Part shown: piece after piece, positions 15,694-24,768 of the stretch
How positions within the stretch are numbered: position 1 is the first letter of the stretch
Layout of the letters: each line of letters begins with the position of its first letter
Assembly (NCBI RefSeq): GCF_009569385.1
Contig: NZ_WBOF01000001.1
Location: forward strand, 5,589,501 to 5,653,500
Length of the DNA: 64,000 nucleotides
DNA from: Streptomyces kaniharaensis
Lineage (GTDB): Bacteria > Actinomycetota > Actinomycetes > Streptomycetales > Streptomycetaceae
Reading direction: 5' to 3'
Translations under genes and position numbers: made by a program
The notes under the pieces: model-generated
The model's input: only the letters and a program-made list of their open reading frames with translations
What the model was told of the DNA's origin: nothing
The model's database searches: none

Positions 15694-15709
15694 TGATCAC
15701 GCGTGATCA
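15694..15709. promoter_or_regulatory. Perfect 16-bp palindrome, likely operator
   Basis: TGATCACGCGTGATCA lies between the double-Nudix start codon (15666) and its likely promoter (15732-15757). That is the usual position of a repressor operator. No adjacent regulator gene is present to pair with it. Confidence 0.5.
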
Positions 15710-15731
15710 TTTCTCCGGACGACACCGACAG

Positions 15732-15757
15732 ATACCCTCATGGTTCCGTCTGCACGC
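15732..15757 (-). promoter_or_regulatory. SigB-like promoter for the double-Nudix gene
   Basis: Read on the minus strand, GCGT (15757-15754), a 16-base spacer and GGGTAT (15737-15732) match GNNT-N14-16-GGGTA. Transcription would begin near 15725 and run through the palindrome into the Nudix gene. Confidence 0.35.
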
Positions 15758-15809
15758 CAATATTGACTCGGTGTCAGTACTGCGGGCAGTATCCGAGTCG
15801 ATGGGTCGC

Positions 15810-16760
15810 TCACCCCGGCGACGAAAGAGAGGCCAGCGCCTGTGCCGCCTCCCAGGCCATCCGCTGGTCGTGCCGCCCGGTCGCGCCGCGCAGGCGGCCG
15901 ACGCCTTCCGACGCCGCCAGCGCCAGCAGGCCCGGCAGGAGATCCGTGCTGCGGGCGGCCACCCAGCGGGTGCCCCGGGTGGCCATCCACCACAGGTCGG
16001 CGGCCCGGCCCGGCGGGCGCTCGGCCGGTACGTGGTCGCCCGGCGCGGGGCCGAGCGGGCGGCCGGCGGTGGCGAGCAGTTCGTGGAAGCGGTGGGCGAT
16101 CAGGCGGTGGCCCTCGGCACTGGGGTGCAGCCGGTCCGCGCTGAGCAGCCGCCGCTCCTCGTGCCACGGTAGCTCGGCGATGTGCAGGTGGACCGCCCGG
16201 TGGCGCGCGGTGAGCGCGTGCACGACGGTGTTCACCGCGCGCATCCGCCGCGCCAGCGGCCGGGCGAGCGGTGCCGGGAGCCGGAGGAGTGCGCCGGGAT
16301 CGGGGAGGCAGGCCGTCAGCAACTGGGCGCCGTGGGCGGACAGTTCGCCGAGCGTGGCGTCCAGCTCCCGGGTGGTGCGGCGGATGTCGAACCCGGCTCG
16401 CAGGGTGTCGTTCCCGCCGACCACCACTGCGGCCAGCTCCGGCCGCTGCGCCAGCGCGGCCGGCAACTGGCTTGTCGTCAGATCAACTGTCAGGGCGCCG
16501 CTTCGCGCGAGGTTGGTGAACTCGACGCCCGTCCCCTCCGGCGCCAGTGACCGGGCCAGGACGGCGGCCCACCCGCGCCAGCCGTCCGCGACCGGGTCCC
16601 CGACCCCCTCCGTGAGCGAGTCGCCGAGCGCCACGAACCGCACCGGCTCGCCCGTCGCCCACCGGCCGTCCGCCGCCCGCAGACCGCCCGCCGCCGACCG
16701 ACCGTCCCCCGATCGCTCGTCGTCCGCCGCCCGTTCACGCCCGGTGTCGAGCACGCTCAT
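15810..16760 (-). CDS. SGNH/GDSL family hydrolase
   Basis: A 316-residue SGNH hydrolase. Block I is FVALGDSLTEGVGDP, block II has the glycine in LARSGALT, block III is VVGGND and block V is DRLHPSAEGH, giving the Ser-Gly-Asn-His set. No signal peptide is apparent, so it is probably a cytoplasmic esterase or acyl hydrolase. ATG at 16760 is preferred over ATG 16769 because AAGGA lies 8 bases before it. The gene overlaps the end of the upstream glycosyltransferase by 26 bases. It is the last member of a three-gene leftward operon. Confidence 0.85.
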   Translation of the reverse strand: MSVLDTGRERAADDERSGDGRSAAGGLRAADGRWATGEPVRFVALGDSLTEGVGDPVADGWRGWAAVLARSLAPEGTGVEFTNLARSGALTVDLTTSQLPAALAQRPELAAVVVGGNDTLRAGFDIRRTTRELDATLGELSAHGAQLLTACLPDPGALLRLPAPLARPLARRMRAVNTVVHALTARHRAVHLHIAELPWHEERRLLSADRLHPSAEGHRLIAHRFHELLATAGRPLGPAPGDHVPAERPPGRAADLWWMATRGTRWVAARSTDLLPGLLALAASEGVGRLRGATGRHDQRMAWEAAQALASLSSPG

Positions 16761-17979
16761 CGCAACCATCCTTCACCGGAACCGAGTTCGCGACCCGGTG
16801 AGCCGCCCCGGACGTCGCCCCGTGAGCCATCCCCTGCGCCGCCCCGTGCGCCGCCAGGAACGCCGCCACCGCCGCCGGCCACCCGTACCGCTCGGCCTGC
16901 GCCCGGGAGGCGGCCCGCCGCGCCTCCTCCGGTCGAGCCAGCAACTCCCGTACCGCAGCAGCGAATCCGGCCCCCGTGTCGGCGGCGGCCACTCCGGCGA
17001 GCCCGATCAGCCCCGGCAGCGCCGAGGACCGGCTCACCGCCACCGGCGTTCCGCATGCGAGGGCCTCCATGGCCGCCAGCCCGAAGGTCTCCACCGGTCC
17101 GGGCGCGAGCGCCACGTCCGCGCAGCCCAGCAGCCGGGCCAGCGCCTCCCGCCGGTTCACGTGCCCGAGGAAGCGCACCGGCAGCCGCAGCCGCTCGGCC
17201 CGGGCCGCCATCCGTTCCCGGAGCGGCCCCGCGCCGGCGACGACCAGGACCGCGGGCAGCCCCCGCGCCCGCAGGTCGGCCAGCGCCTCGATCGCCCGCT
17301 CCGGCCGCTTCTCCGCCGAGAGCCGGGAACCGAGGACGAGCAGCACCTGCCCCGGTTCGGCGTACCGCGCCCGCTCGCATGCCCGCGCGGGCGCCGGCAG
17401 GGGGCGCAGGGCGTCCAGGTCCACGCCGAGCGGTGCCCGCGCCAGGTTGGGCACGCCGAGGCGCCGGAACTCGGCCGCCGCCCAGTCGGTCGTGCAGACC
17501 ACCGTGTCGTACGCCCGCGCGGTCGCCGCGTTGAGCCGGTCGGCGGCCAACGCGGCGAGCGGACCCGGCACGCCCCGGGTGCCGAGCACCCCGGCGGCGC
17601 TCTCGTGCGACACCATCACCGACCGGACGCCGTGCCGCCGCGCCCAGTCGCCCGTCCAGCGGAGCGTGGTGCGGTCGGACACCTCCAGCCGGTCCGGCGA
17701 CAGCCGGGTCAGCTCGGCCGCCACCGCCCGCCGGTCGATGAGCAGCCGGTACCCGCCGCTGCCCGGCAGCACCGGCCCGGGCAGGGTGACGACCAGGCCC
17801 TGTTCGGTCTCCTGCTCGCGGCGCCGGTCGCCGGGGACGATCAGCACCGGTCGGTGCCCGGCCGCCAGGTACCCGGCGCCCAGATGCCGCAGCGCGGTCC
17901 GCAGCCCGCCCGAGACCGGGGTGACGAAGTTCGCGAGCCGCACGATCCGCAGCGGCCCGCTCCCCGATGCGGCCGTCAT
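16735..17979 (-). CDS. GT4-family glycosyltransferase
   Basis: A 414-residue GT-B fold glycosyltransferase. The N-terminal domain opens LRIVRLANFVTPVSGGLRTAL. The donor-binding domain has VLGSRLSAEKRPERAIEAL, and the nucleotide-sugar signature ETFGLAAMEAL (the E-X7-E motif) is intact. The C-terminal 40 residues are alanine-rich and variable. It overlaps the upstream GT4 gene by 4 bases (ATGA), showing translational coupling. Together with that gene it probably builds a mannose-containing glycolipid or glycan. The sugar and acceptor cannot be read from the sequence. Confidence 0.8.
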   Translation of the reverse strand: MTAASGSGPLRIVRLANFVTPVSGGLRTALRHLGAGYLAAGHRPVLIVPGDRRREQETEQGLVVTLPGPVLPGSGGYRLLIDRRAVAAELTRLSPDRLEVSDRTTLRWTGDWARRHGVRSVMVSHESAAGVLGTRGVPGPLAALAADRLNAATARAYDTVVCTTDWAAAEFRRLGVPNLARAPLGVDLDALRPLPAPARACERARYAEPGQVLLVLGSRLSAEKRPERAIEALADLRARGLPAVLVVAGAGPLRERMAARAERLRLPVRFLGHVNRREALARLLGCADVALAPGPVETFGLAAMEALACGTPVAVSRSSALPGLIGLAGVAAADTGAGFAAAVRELLARPEEARRAASRAQAERYGWPAAVAAFLAAHGAAQGMAHGATSGAAHRVANSVPVKDGCDERARHRA

Positions 17980-19196
17980 GCCGACAGCTCCTCGGGGACG
18001 GCGGCCGGTGCGACCGGCGCCGGGGGAGTGGCCGTCGGCGGCATCGGGACCCCGTGGTGCTCCGCCAGCACCTCCGCGTAGTGCCGCAGCAGGAGGTCCC
18101 CGACCGCCTCCCAGGTCCGGGCGGTCACCTCGGCCCGTCCGGCCCGCCCGTACGCGGCCCGCAGCTCGGCGTCGGCGGCCAGCGCCTCCACCGCCCGGGC
18201 CACCGCCGCGCCGTCCCGGGGCGGCACCAGCAGGCCCGTCCGGTGGTGCGCGACCAGGTCCAGCGGGCCGCCGGCGGCCGGGCCGATCACCGGCACGCCG
18301 CTCGCCATCGCCTCCTGGATGGTCTGGCAGAAGGTCTCCAACGGGCCGGTGTGCACGAACACGTCCAGCGTCGCGAAGCAGCGCGCCAGCTCCTCACCCG
18401 TCCGGCGGCCGAGGAACACGGCGCTGGGCATCGCGGCCTTCAGCCCGGGTGCCGACGGCCCGTCGCCGATGACCACCAACCGCACCCCGGGCAGCGCCGA
18501 GGCGGCGGTCAGCAGGTCCACCCGCTTCTCCGGCGCCAGCCGCCCCACGTACCCGACCAGCACCTCCCCGCCCGGCGCCAGCGCCCGGTGCAGCGCCTCG
18601 TCCCGGTGTCGCGGATGGAACCGCACCGAGTCCACGCCGCGCGGCCACAGCTGCACCCGGGGCACCCCGTGCGCGGTCAGGTCCTGCGCGGCGGGTGTCG
18701 ACGGCGCCAGCGTCCGGGCGGCGGCCCGGTGCACCGTCCGGATCCGGTGCCAGGCGGCGGCCTCCCCGAGCCCCCGCCCGGCCCGGTAGGCGTGCGCGTA
18801 CCCGGCCAGGTCCGTCTGGTACACGGCCACGGCCGGCACCCCCAGCCGCGCCGCCACCTGCATCCCGCGCGCCCCCAGGACGAACGGGCTGGCCAGATGC
18901 ACGATGTCGGGCCGATGCGCGGCGACGGCGGCGGTCAGCTGCCGGCTCGGCAGCGCGATCCGCACCTGCGGATACCCCGGCAGCGGCACGGACGGGATCC
19001 GCACCACGCGCAGCTGCGCGGCATCGGCGCCGGTTCCGAACGTGTGCGGCGGGCACTCGGCACCGCGCGCGGGGGCGGGGGTGATGACGAGGGGTTGATA
19101 GCCCCGGTGGACCAGATGCTCGGCCGTCCGCAGCACGCTGTGGGCGACTCCGTTGACCTCGGGCGGAAACGACTCGGTGACGATGACGACGCGCAT
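17976..19196 (-). CDS. GT4-family glycosyltransferase, MgtA-like mannosyltransferase
   Basis: A 406-residue GT4 enzyme opening MRVVIVTESFPPEVNGVAHSV, typical of the GDP-mannose-dependent alpha-mannosyltransferase (MgtA/PimB-like) group in actinobacteria. Further signs are GYVGRLAPEKRVDLL and the E-X7-E motif ETFCQTIQEAM. Mycobacterial relatives act in glycolipid and lipoglycan assembly at the membrane; the same broad role is likely here. The proline-rich last 20 residues are variable. It is first of the three-gene operon with the second GT4 and the SGNH hydrolase. Start ATG at 19196. Confidence 0.85.
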   Translation of the reverse strand: MRVVIVTESFPPEVNGVAHSVLRTAEHLVHRGYQPLVITPAPARGAECPPHTFGTGADAAQLRVVRIPSVPLPGYPQVRIALPSRQLTAAVAAHRPDIVHLASPFVLGARGMQVAARLGVPAVAVYQTDLAGYAHAYRAGRGLGEAAAWHRIRTVHRAAARTLAPSTPAAQDLTAHGVPRVQLWPRGVDSVRFHPRHRDEALHRALAPGGEVLVGYVGRLAPEKRVDLLTAASALPGVRLVVIGDGPSAPGLKAAMPSAVFLGRRTGEELARCFATLDVFVHTGPLETFCQTIQEAMASGVPVIGPAAGGPLDLVAHHRTGLLVPPRDGAAVARAVEALAADAELRAAYGRAGRAEVTARTWEAVGDLLLRHYAEVLAEHHGVPMPPTATPPAPVAPAAVPEELSA

Positions 19197-19305
19197 GCCA
19201 GTGTTGTGACCGCGCCCGGCGTGCGCCCGGCCAAAGGGATCTTTCGTACGAACGAACGCGGGTCGGCGATTTGCATCACCGACCCGCGAGCCGTACCCGG
19301 CAGCC

Positions 19306-19497
19306 TCACATCGATCCGGCTGCCGCCTCCTTCAGCTCCGCGTACGGCGCGAGCTTGCGGATGGACTCGATGCTCTTGATGCAGTCGTCCCGGCTCTCCT
19401 GCGGATCGCCCGTCACGACGATCGACCCGTTGCTCGCCTTGAGCCGGAACCGGTGCATCCCGCTCTCGTCCGTGTACAGCTCGAACTTCCCTGCCAT
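19306..19497 (-). CDS. YegP/DUF1508 family protein
   Basis: A 63-residue protein consisting of one DUF1508 unit. Its core is GKFELYTDESGMHRFRLKAS, then NGSIVVTGD and the helix DDCIKSIESIRKLAP. Many homologues carry two units; a single one is common in actinobacteria. No biochemical role is firmly known. ATG at 19497. It is divergent from the response regulator gene. Confidence 0.85.
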   Translation of the reverse strand: MAGKFELYTDESGMHRFRLKASNGSIVVTGDPQESRDDCIKSIESIRKLAPYAELKEAAAGSM

Positions 19498-19907
19498 GGC
19501 AGTCCTGCCCTCTCGTCAAGTGACCCCCTCGCACCGCACCGTAGGCCCAAATCCCGTCCGCTGCATGCCAGATGGGCCATCCGGGTCGACGCGCGCACGG
19601 ACCGACGACGGATCGCCAGGGCGTCGATCCCGGCCGGGAAGGCGGCCCGCTCGACACTCAGCGTGATCCTCACGGAAAGTGATGATGCCGCAGACCGACT
19701 CGGCCGCGGCCGACCAGGGTGGCGGGACACCGGGGCGGCTTCTAGCGTGGAGGAAAAGGGATCTCCGGTCTCCTTCGGTCGCGGATCACGGATACCGTCC
19801 GGACAGGCAAGGGAATCGGAACCCACCCCGCACACCGACGTCCCCATCGTGGACGCGGCCGTGTGCGACCCGATGCGTATTCCGCTGTCGGCGCCCGAGG
19901 AGAGACC
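19498..19907. other. Divergent promoter region before the regulator-GT2 operon
   Basis: 410 bases without a gene, between the DUF1508 gene and the response regulator. It should contain the promoters of both. I found no convincing -35/-10 pair or repeated operator. Confidence 0.45.
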
Positions 19908-20285
19908 ATGGCTCACGTCCTGGTGGCCGATGACGACACCGACATCCGCGACCTGGTGGTCTACAAGCTGACCCGGACCGGCCATCAGGTCACCGCGGTC
20001 GAGGACGGCCTGGCCGCGCTCACGGCGGCCCACGACGACGACACGGTGGATCTCGTCCTTCTCGACATCCGCATGCCCAAGATGTCCGGCCTGGACGTCT
20101 GCCGCGCGCTGCGGGCCGAGCCCGGGACGCAGTCCCTCCCGGTGATCCTGCTGACCGCCCGCTCCCAGGAGGGCGACATCGAGACCGGTTTCGCGGCCGG
20201 AGCGGACGACTACATCACCAAGCCGTTCAGCCCACGGGAGTTGAGCAGCCGGGTGCAGGCCGTTCTGGCCAGGGTCAAACGATGA
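19908..20285 (+). CDS. REC-only response regulator
   Basis: A 125-residue stand-alone receiver domain with no output domain. Visible residues are the acidic pocket Asp8-Asp10, phospho-acceptor Asp53 (LLDIRMP), Thr83 (LLTAR) and Lys105 (ITKPF). It therefore probably acts by protein contact, not DNA binding. ATG at 19908 follows GAGGAGAG. Its stop overlaps the next start by 4 bases (ATGA), opening a four-gene operon that ends with a sensor kinase, its likely partner. The natural target is the membrane glycan synthase of the same operon; that is inference. Confidence 0.9.
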   Translation: MAHVLVADDDTDIRDLVVYKLTRTGHQVTAVEDGLAALTAAHDDDTVDLVLLDIRMPKMSGLDVCRALRAEPGTQSLPVILLTARSQEGDIETGFAAGADDYITKPFSPRELSSRVQAVLARVKR

Positions 20286-21385
20286 TCAGCTCGCGGTTGC
20301 TCGCCGACGGCATGGCAGCCGTGGCCGCCTTCGGGCTTCTGGTGACGGTTCTGATCGTCGGCATGCGCCTGCTGCGCGCGATCACGCGGCGTCGCAGGGA
20401 GCGGGCCGCCGAGCCGCTGCGCGCCCTGCTGCTCGATGCCCTGTGTGCGGACGACGACGACTCGGCCGAAGCCCTGCGGTCGCTGTCCACTCTTGGTGAG
20501 CGCAGGTGGAGGACTCTGGAGCCGACGGCGCGCGCGATGCTCGCCAAGGTCAGTGGACAGGCCCGGTCGAGCCTGGTGGAGTTGTTCGAGCGCCGCGGCA
20601 TCGCGGACCGCGCTCTCGCGGACCTGCGGAGCATCCGTCTGGTCAAACGGGGCCGGGCGGCGGAGGTGCTCGGCCAGCTGCGCTACCGCCCGGCGGCCCC
20701 GGCGCTGTGCCGCCTGCTGACCGACCGTGACGTGGAGGTCCGGCTGGTCGCCGTCCGTGCGCTGGGGCGGGTGGGGGACCTGACGGTGATTCCCGCGTTG
20801 CTGGCCTGCCTGCACGGCCCCCGCTCGGTGCCGCCGGCCGCCGTGGTGCGGGCGTTGACCGGGTTCGGCCCCGGCGCGCAGGACCTGACCGCCGCCGGGC
20901 TGAGCGATCCGGTTCCTCTGGTGCGGGCCGTGGCGATCGAGGTGCTGGGCGCCACCGGCGCGGTCCAGTGGACGCCCCGGATCGCCACCGCGCTCGTCGA
21001 CGACCCCCATCCCGAAGTGCAGATCAGGGCCGCCCGGGCCCTCGGCGCGCTCGGAATGCCGGAAGGAGTCGACCCTCTGCTGGAAGCCATCGACGTGGGC
21101 CGACCGGAGGCGTTGCGGATCGTGGCGGCCGGGGCGCTGGGAAGCCTCGGTACGGCGGACGTCGCCCCCGTGATGGTGAAGCTGCTCGACGACCCGGTGC
21201 ACCGCCTCGGCGCCACCGCCGGACAGGCCCTGCTCCAGCTCGGCGACGCCGGCCGCGCAGAGCTGGAGGCCGCCGTCAACGGCTTCCTCGGCGACCGGGC
21301 CGCCGCCCAGGCACGGGCCGTACTCGCCGAGGCGGCCGTGCGCGGGGACGTGGCCCGTCCCCGGGAAGCGGACGCAGAGCCGTGA
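20282..21385 (+). CDS. Membrane-anchored HEAT-repeat protein
   Basis: A 367-residue protein with one N-terminal transmembrane helix (about 10-30), a basic stop-transfer stretch RAITRRRRER, and then HEAT-type helical repeats from about 90 to the end. Repeat units are visible as DRDVEVRLVAVRALGRVGD, DPHPEVQIRAARALGALG and EALRIVAAGALGSLGTADV. Such arrays bind protein partners. It overlaps the response regulator by 4 bases and the GT2 gene by 4 bases (GTGA). It could link the phosphorylated regulator to the synthase at the membrane; this is an inference from gene order. Confidence 0.8.
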   Translation: MISSRLLADGMAAVAAFGLLVTVLIVGMRLLRAITRRRRERAAEPLRALLLDALCADDDDSAEALRSLSTLGERRWRTLEPTARAMLAKVSGQARSSLVELFERRGIADRALADLRSIRLVKRGRAAEVLGQLRYRPAAPALCRLLTDRDVEVRLVAVRALGRVGDLTVIPALLACLHGPRSVPPAAVVRALTGFGPGAQDLTAAGLSDPVPLVRAVAIEVLGATGAVQWTPRIATALVDDPHPEVQIRAARALGALGMPEGVDPLLEAIDVGRPEALRIVAAGALGSLGTADVAPVMVKLLDDPVHRLGATAGQALLQLGDAGRAELEAAVNGFLGDRAAAQARAVLAEAAVRGDVARPREADAEP

Positions 21386-22842
21386 CCGGCGCGTCTGCGG
21401 CCGCCCCGCAGGACCTGCTGCACCAGGTGATCGCCCTCTGCGACGTCGTGATCATGGTGTACTTCCTCGCCATCAACACCTTCAACCTGGTACTGATCGG
21501 CCTCTCCTGCGGCGAACTCGTCCGGCACGCGCGCCGAGCGCCGTTCGCCGGCTACGACGACATCGTCTCCAGCCCGTTCACCCCGCCGGTGTCCCTCCTG
21601 GTCCCGGCGCACAACGAGGAGGCCGGAATCGTCGAGGCGGTGGATGCCATGCTCCTGCTGCACCATCCGTGCTTCGAGGTGGTCGTCATCGACGACGGGT
21701 CCACCGACGGCAGCGTGGACCGGCTGTGCGAGGCGTTCGACCTCGTCGAGGTGCCGTTCGTGGTGCCCGATGACGTCCCGGTGCGCGGCGCCGTGGAGGC
21801 CGTCTACATCTCCCGGGGCGGGCCCGTGCCGCTGCGGGTGGTGCACAAGGCCAACGGCGGCAAGGCGGATGCCCTCAACGTCGGCATCAACGTGGCCCGG
21901 TACCCGCTGCTGTGCATGGTGGACGCCGACTCCCTCATCGACTCGCAGGCCCTGCTCGCCGTCTCCAAGCCCTTCGCCGACGATCCGCTGCGGGTCGTCG
22001 CCTGCGGGGGAGTCGTGGCCGTCGCGAACGGCTGCACCGTCGCCGCCGGCCGCGTCGTCAGGGTGCGGATGCCCCGGAAACTCCTGCCGCGGATCCAGGT
22101 CGTGGAGTACCTGCGCGCGTTCCTGCTCGGCCGCCTCGGCTGGTCGAGGGTCGGCGGCCTGCTGGTGATCTCGGGTGCGTTCGGGCTGTTCCGGCGCGAG
22201 GCCGTCATCGCGGTCGGCGGGATGGACCCGGACTGCATCGGCGAGGACGCGGAGTTGGTCGTCCGGCTCCACCGGCACCTGCGCGAACAGGGGAGCGACT
22301 ACCGGATCGTCTTCGTCGGCGAGCCGATCTCCTGGAGCGAGGCCCCCACGACGCTGTCGTTGCTCGGGCGGCAGCGCCGGCGCTGGCAACGCGGTCTCAC
22401 CGAGATCCTCCTCAAGCACCGGCAGGCGATCGGCAACGCCCGCTACGGCCGCGTCGGCCTGGTGGCCCTGCCCTTCTACGTCCTGTTCGAACTGCTCGCA
22501 CCGGTCGTCGAGGTGGCCGGCGTGGTCCTGATGCCGCTCGGCCTGCTGCTCGGCGCCGTGGACGTGTCGTTCATGTGGCGCTTCCTGCTCGTCGCGTACG
22601 GCTACGCGCTGGTGGTGAGCCTGCTGGCGCTCGTCGCGGAGGAGTACGCCTTCCACCGTTACCCCCGGTGGCAGGACACCGGGGCCGCGCTCGTCGGGGC
22701 GGTCGCCGAGAACCTCGGTTACCGTCAGTTCACCGCCTGGTGGCGGTTGCGCGGCACGTGGGAGGGCGTGCGCCGCTCCCCGCAGGAGTGGGGCACCATG
22801 ACGCGCCAGGGCTTCGCCGACCAATCGAAGGCAGGGAGGTGA
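21382..22842 (+). CDS. Processive membrane GT2 glycosyltransferase (glycan synthase)
   Basis: A 486-residue membrane enzyme. One N-terminal helix (about 15-42) precedes the GT2 domain, with VPAHNEE, VIDDGSTDGS, the donor-binding Asp181-Ala-Asp183, the acceptor GED288-289 region and Gln331-Arg-Arg-Arg-Trp335 (QxxRW). Several C-terminal helices (about 360-450) follow. This is the layout of processive synthases such as poly-N-acetylglucosamine, cellulose or hyaluronan synthases. The product is unknown; the PgaC-like length favours an N-acetylhexosamine polymer. GTG at 21382 overlaps the HEAT gene. No deacetylase or export gene sits beside it. Confidence 0.85.
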   Translation: MTGASAAAPQDLLHQVIALCDVVIMVYFLAINTFNLVLIGLSCGELVRHARRAPFAGYDDIVSSPFTPPVSLLVPAHNEEAGIVEAVDAMLLLHHPCFEVVVIDDGSTDGSVDRLCEAFDLVEVPFVVPDDVPVRGAVEAVYISRGGPVPLRVVHKANGGKADALNVGINVARYPLLCMVDADSLIDSQALLAVSKPFADDPLRVVACGGVVAVANGCTVAAGRVVRVRMPRKLLPRIQVVEYLRAFLLGRLGWSRVGGLLVISGAFGLFRREAVIAVGGMDPDCIGEDAELVVRLHRHLREQGSDYRIVFVGEPISWSEAPTTLSLLGRQRRRWQRGLTEILLKHRQAIGNARYGRVGLVALPFYVLFELLAPVVEVAGVVLMPLGLLLGAVDVSFMWRFLLVAYGYALVVSLLALVAEEYAFHRYPRWQDTGAALVGAVAENLGYRQFTAWWRLRGTWEGVRRSPQEWGTMTRQGFADQSKAGR

Positions 22843-22848
22843 CTCCCC

Positions 22849-24522
22849 GTGAGCATCCGTCCCGAGGAGAAGCCGCCGGTCGTCCGCAGCCTCGGCCTGC
22901 GCTTCGGGCTGCTGGCGGCACTCATCGTGCTGGTCGGCTCGGCCGGGGTGGCCGGTGCCGTGCGCGACGGTTCGGACGAGATCGTCGGCGCCGTGATCGC
23001 CGCCCTCGTCGTGGCGGCCGTGGTGACGGCGTTGACCATCACCGTCCGTACCGCCCGAGCCGTCACCGGCCCGCTCGCGGACGTCGAGGCGGCGCTCGGT
23101 CGGCTCGCCCGCGCGGAGCACCCGACGACCCGTGTGCGGCCGAGGGGACCGGCCGAGATCCAGGCGATCGCCCGGTCGGCCAACGCCGTCGCCGACGAGA
23201 CCGACCGGATGCGTGATCGCGAGAGTGAACGCGCCCGCCTGGCGGCCGCAGCGCGCGAGGCGGGCATCGCCATCCGCTCCGGCCTCGACGTCGACCAGAT
23301 CCTCGACCGCGCCGCCACGGGAATCGGCCAGGCGCTGCGCGCGGACGGGGTCATCCTCTTCCTCGCCGGGGACGACAGCTCCACCGCCCCCGCCGCGAGG
23401 GCCTGGAGCGCGAAGCACGGCAGCCTGCCTGCGCACGAGGTGCGCGGGCTGCCTCCGCTGCCGGCGGACATGGTCCACGACCACCATGCTCGCGGGACGA
23501 GTTGGTACGTCGACGACGTCCGCAGGTTCGTCGCCGACGGCGAACCGGTGCCCGGCGCCCCCGGCTCCTTCGGCCGCACCGGCCTGCCCGCACGGCTCCG
23601 CGACACGCTGGCGGCGATGCGGGCCGTCTCCGTCCTGGCGGTGGCGTTCGGGCCCCCCGGGAAGCCGATGGGGGAGGTCGTCCTGGTCCGCGAGACCCCC
23701 GGGGACGTCTGGCGGCCGGCCGAGATCGAGGCCACCGAGCCGATCGTCGCCGGCCTCGGCCGGGCCCTGCAGCAGGCCCGGGTCCACCGTCAGGAGACCG
23801 CCGTGGTCGAGCGGCTCCGTGCCCTGGACAAGACCAGGAACGACTTCCTGTCCAACGTCTCCCACGAACTCAGGACCCCTCTGACCAGCATCGGCGGCTA
23901 CGTCGAGCTGCTGCAGGACGAGAGTGGGCCGCTCTCGGACGACCAGCGGCACATGCTGACCGTGGTGGGCCGCAACGTCGTCAGGCTGACCGAACTGATC
24001 GAGGACCTGCTCACCATCTCGCGGATCGAGTCCGGGTCGTTCACCTCCGACAGGCGGCCGGTCGACGTGCGGCGCCTCGCCGAGGTGGCCGTCGACATGG
24101 CGACGCCCGCGGCCTCGGCGGCCGCGATCACCCTCGAGGGCGACTGCGGAGAGGAACCCGTCCTCGTCCTCGGCGACCACGACCAGTTGGACCGGGCCCT
24201 GAGGAACCTGGTGTCCAACGCCATCAAGTTCACCCCGAGCGGCGGGAAGGTGACCGTCGGCGCCGCCCTGCACCGCGGCCAGGTGCGGCTCAGGGTCAGC
24301 GACACCGGCATCGGCATCCCCGAGAACGACCAGAAGGACCTGTTCAACCGCTTCTTCCGCGCCTCGAACGCCGTCGACCTCTCCATCCCCGGTACCGGAC
24401 TGGGGCTTGCCATCGTCCACGCCATCGTGGCGAATCACGGCGGCACGCTGGAGGTCCACTCCCGGGAGAACGAAGGCACCACGATCACCGCGGACCTTCC
24501 GCCGCTCGACCGTCGGAGCTGA
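22849..24522 (+). CDS. Membrane sensor histidine kinase (HAMP-GAF-HisKA-HATPase)
   Basis: A 557-residue kinase. Two transmembrane helices (about 18-36 and 46-66) enclose a very short outer loop, so the signal is probably intracellular or in the membrane. A HAMP linker (about 67-120), a GAF-like domain (about 140-310), the dimerisation domain with His339 (SNVSHELRTPL) and the ATPase domain with NLVSNAIKF, DTGIGI and GTGLGLAI follow. GTG at 22849, six bases after the GT2 gene. It is most simply the kinase for the REC-only regulator at the front of this operon. Confidence 0.9.
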   Translation: MSIRPEEKPPVVRSLGLRFGLLAALIVLVGSAGVAGAVRDGSDEIVGAVIAALVVAAVVTALTITVRTARAVTGPLADVEAALGRLARAEHPTTRVRPRGPAEIQAIARSANAVADETDRMRDRESERARLAAAAREAGIAIRSGLDVDQILDRAATGIGQALRADGVILFLAGDDSSTAPAARAWSAKHGSLPAHEVRGLPPLPADMVHDHHARGTSWYVDDVRRFVADGEPVPGAPGSFGRTGLPARLRDTLAAMRAVSVLAVAFGPPGKPMGEVVLVRETPGDVWRPAEIEATEPIVAGLGRALQQARVHRQETAVVERLRALDKTRNDFLSNVSHELRTPLTSIGGYVELLQDESGPLSDDQRHMLTVVGRNVVRLTELIEDLLTISRIESGSFTSDRRPVDVRRLAEVAVDMATPAASAAAITLEGDCGEEPVLVLGDHDQLDRALRNLVSNAIKFTPSGGKVTVGAALHRGQVRLRVSDTGIGIPENDQKDLFNRFFRASNAVDLSIPGTGLGLAIVHAIVANHGGTLEVHSRENEGTTITADLPPLDRRS

Positions 24523-24768
24523 CACCGCAGCACGAGGCTCAGTGCGCCCGGCTCTTCGGCAGACCGGACTTGGACCACGGGCGGTAAGCGGCGCCTTGGA
24601 GTAGCTTGCAGCAGCTCGGAGTAGCCCGGAGTGCTCGGCGTTGCGAAGGTTCATAGCATTCCGTGCAGAGACATTCTTCTGGTGCGGGTGCCAGGGGCCA
24701 CTGATTCCGGAGCCTCCCCGGCCGGCTGCGCCTACGCTTCGTCATCGATGCAGCTTGGAGCACGCCCC

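Noticed and set aside
20683..24654. A stop-free minus-strand frame of about 1300 codons antisense to the GT2 and kinase genes
   Set aside because: The plus strand encodes clear GT2, HEAT and kinase motifs; the antisense product is low-complexity.
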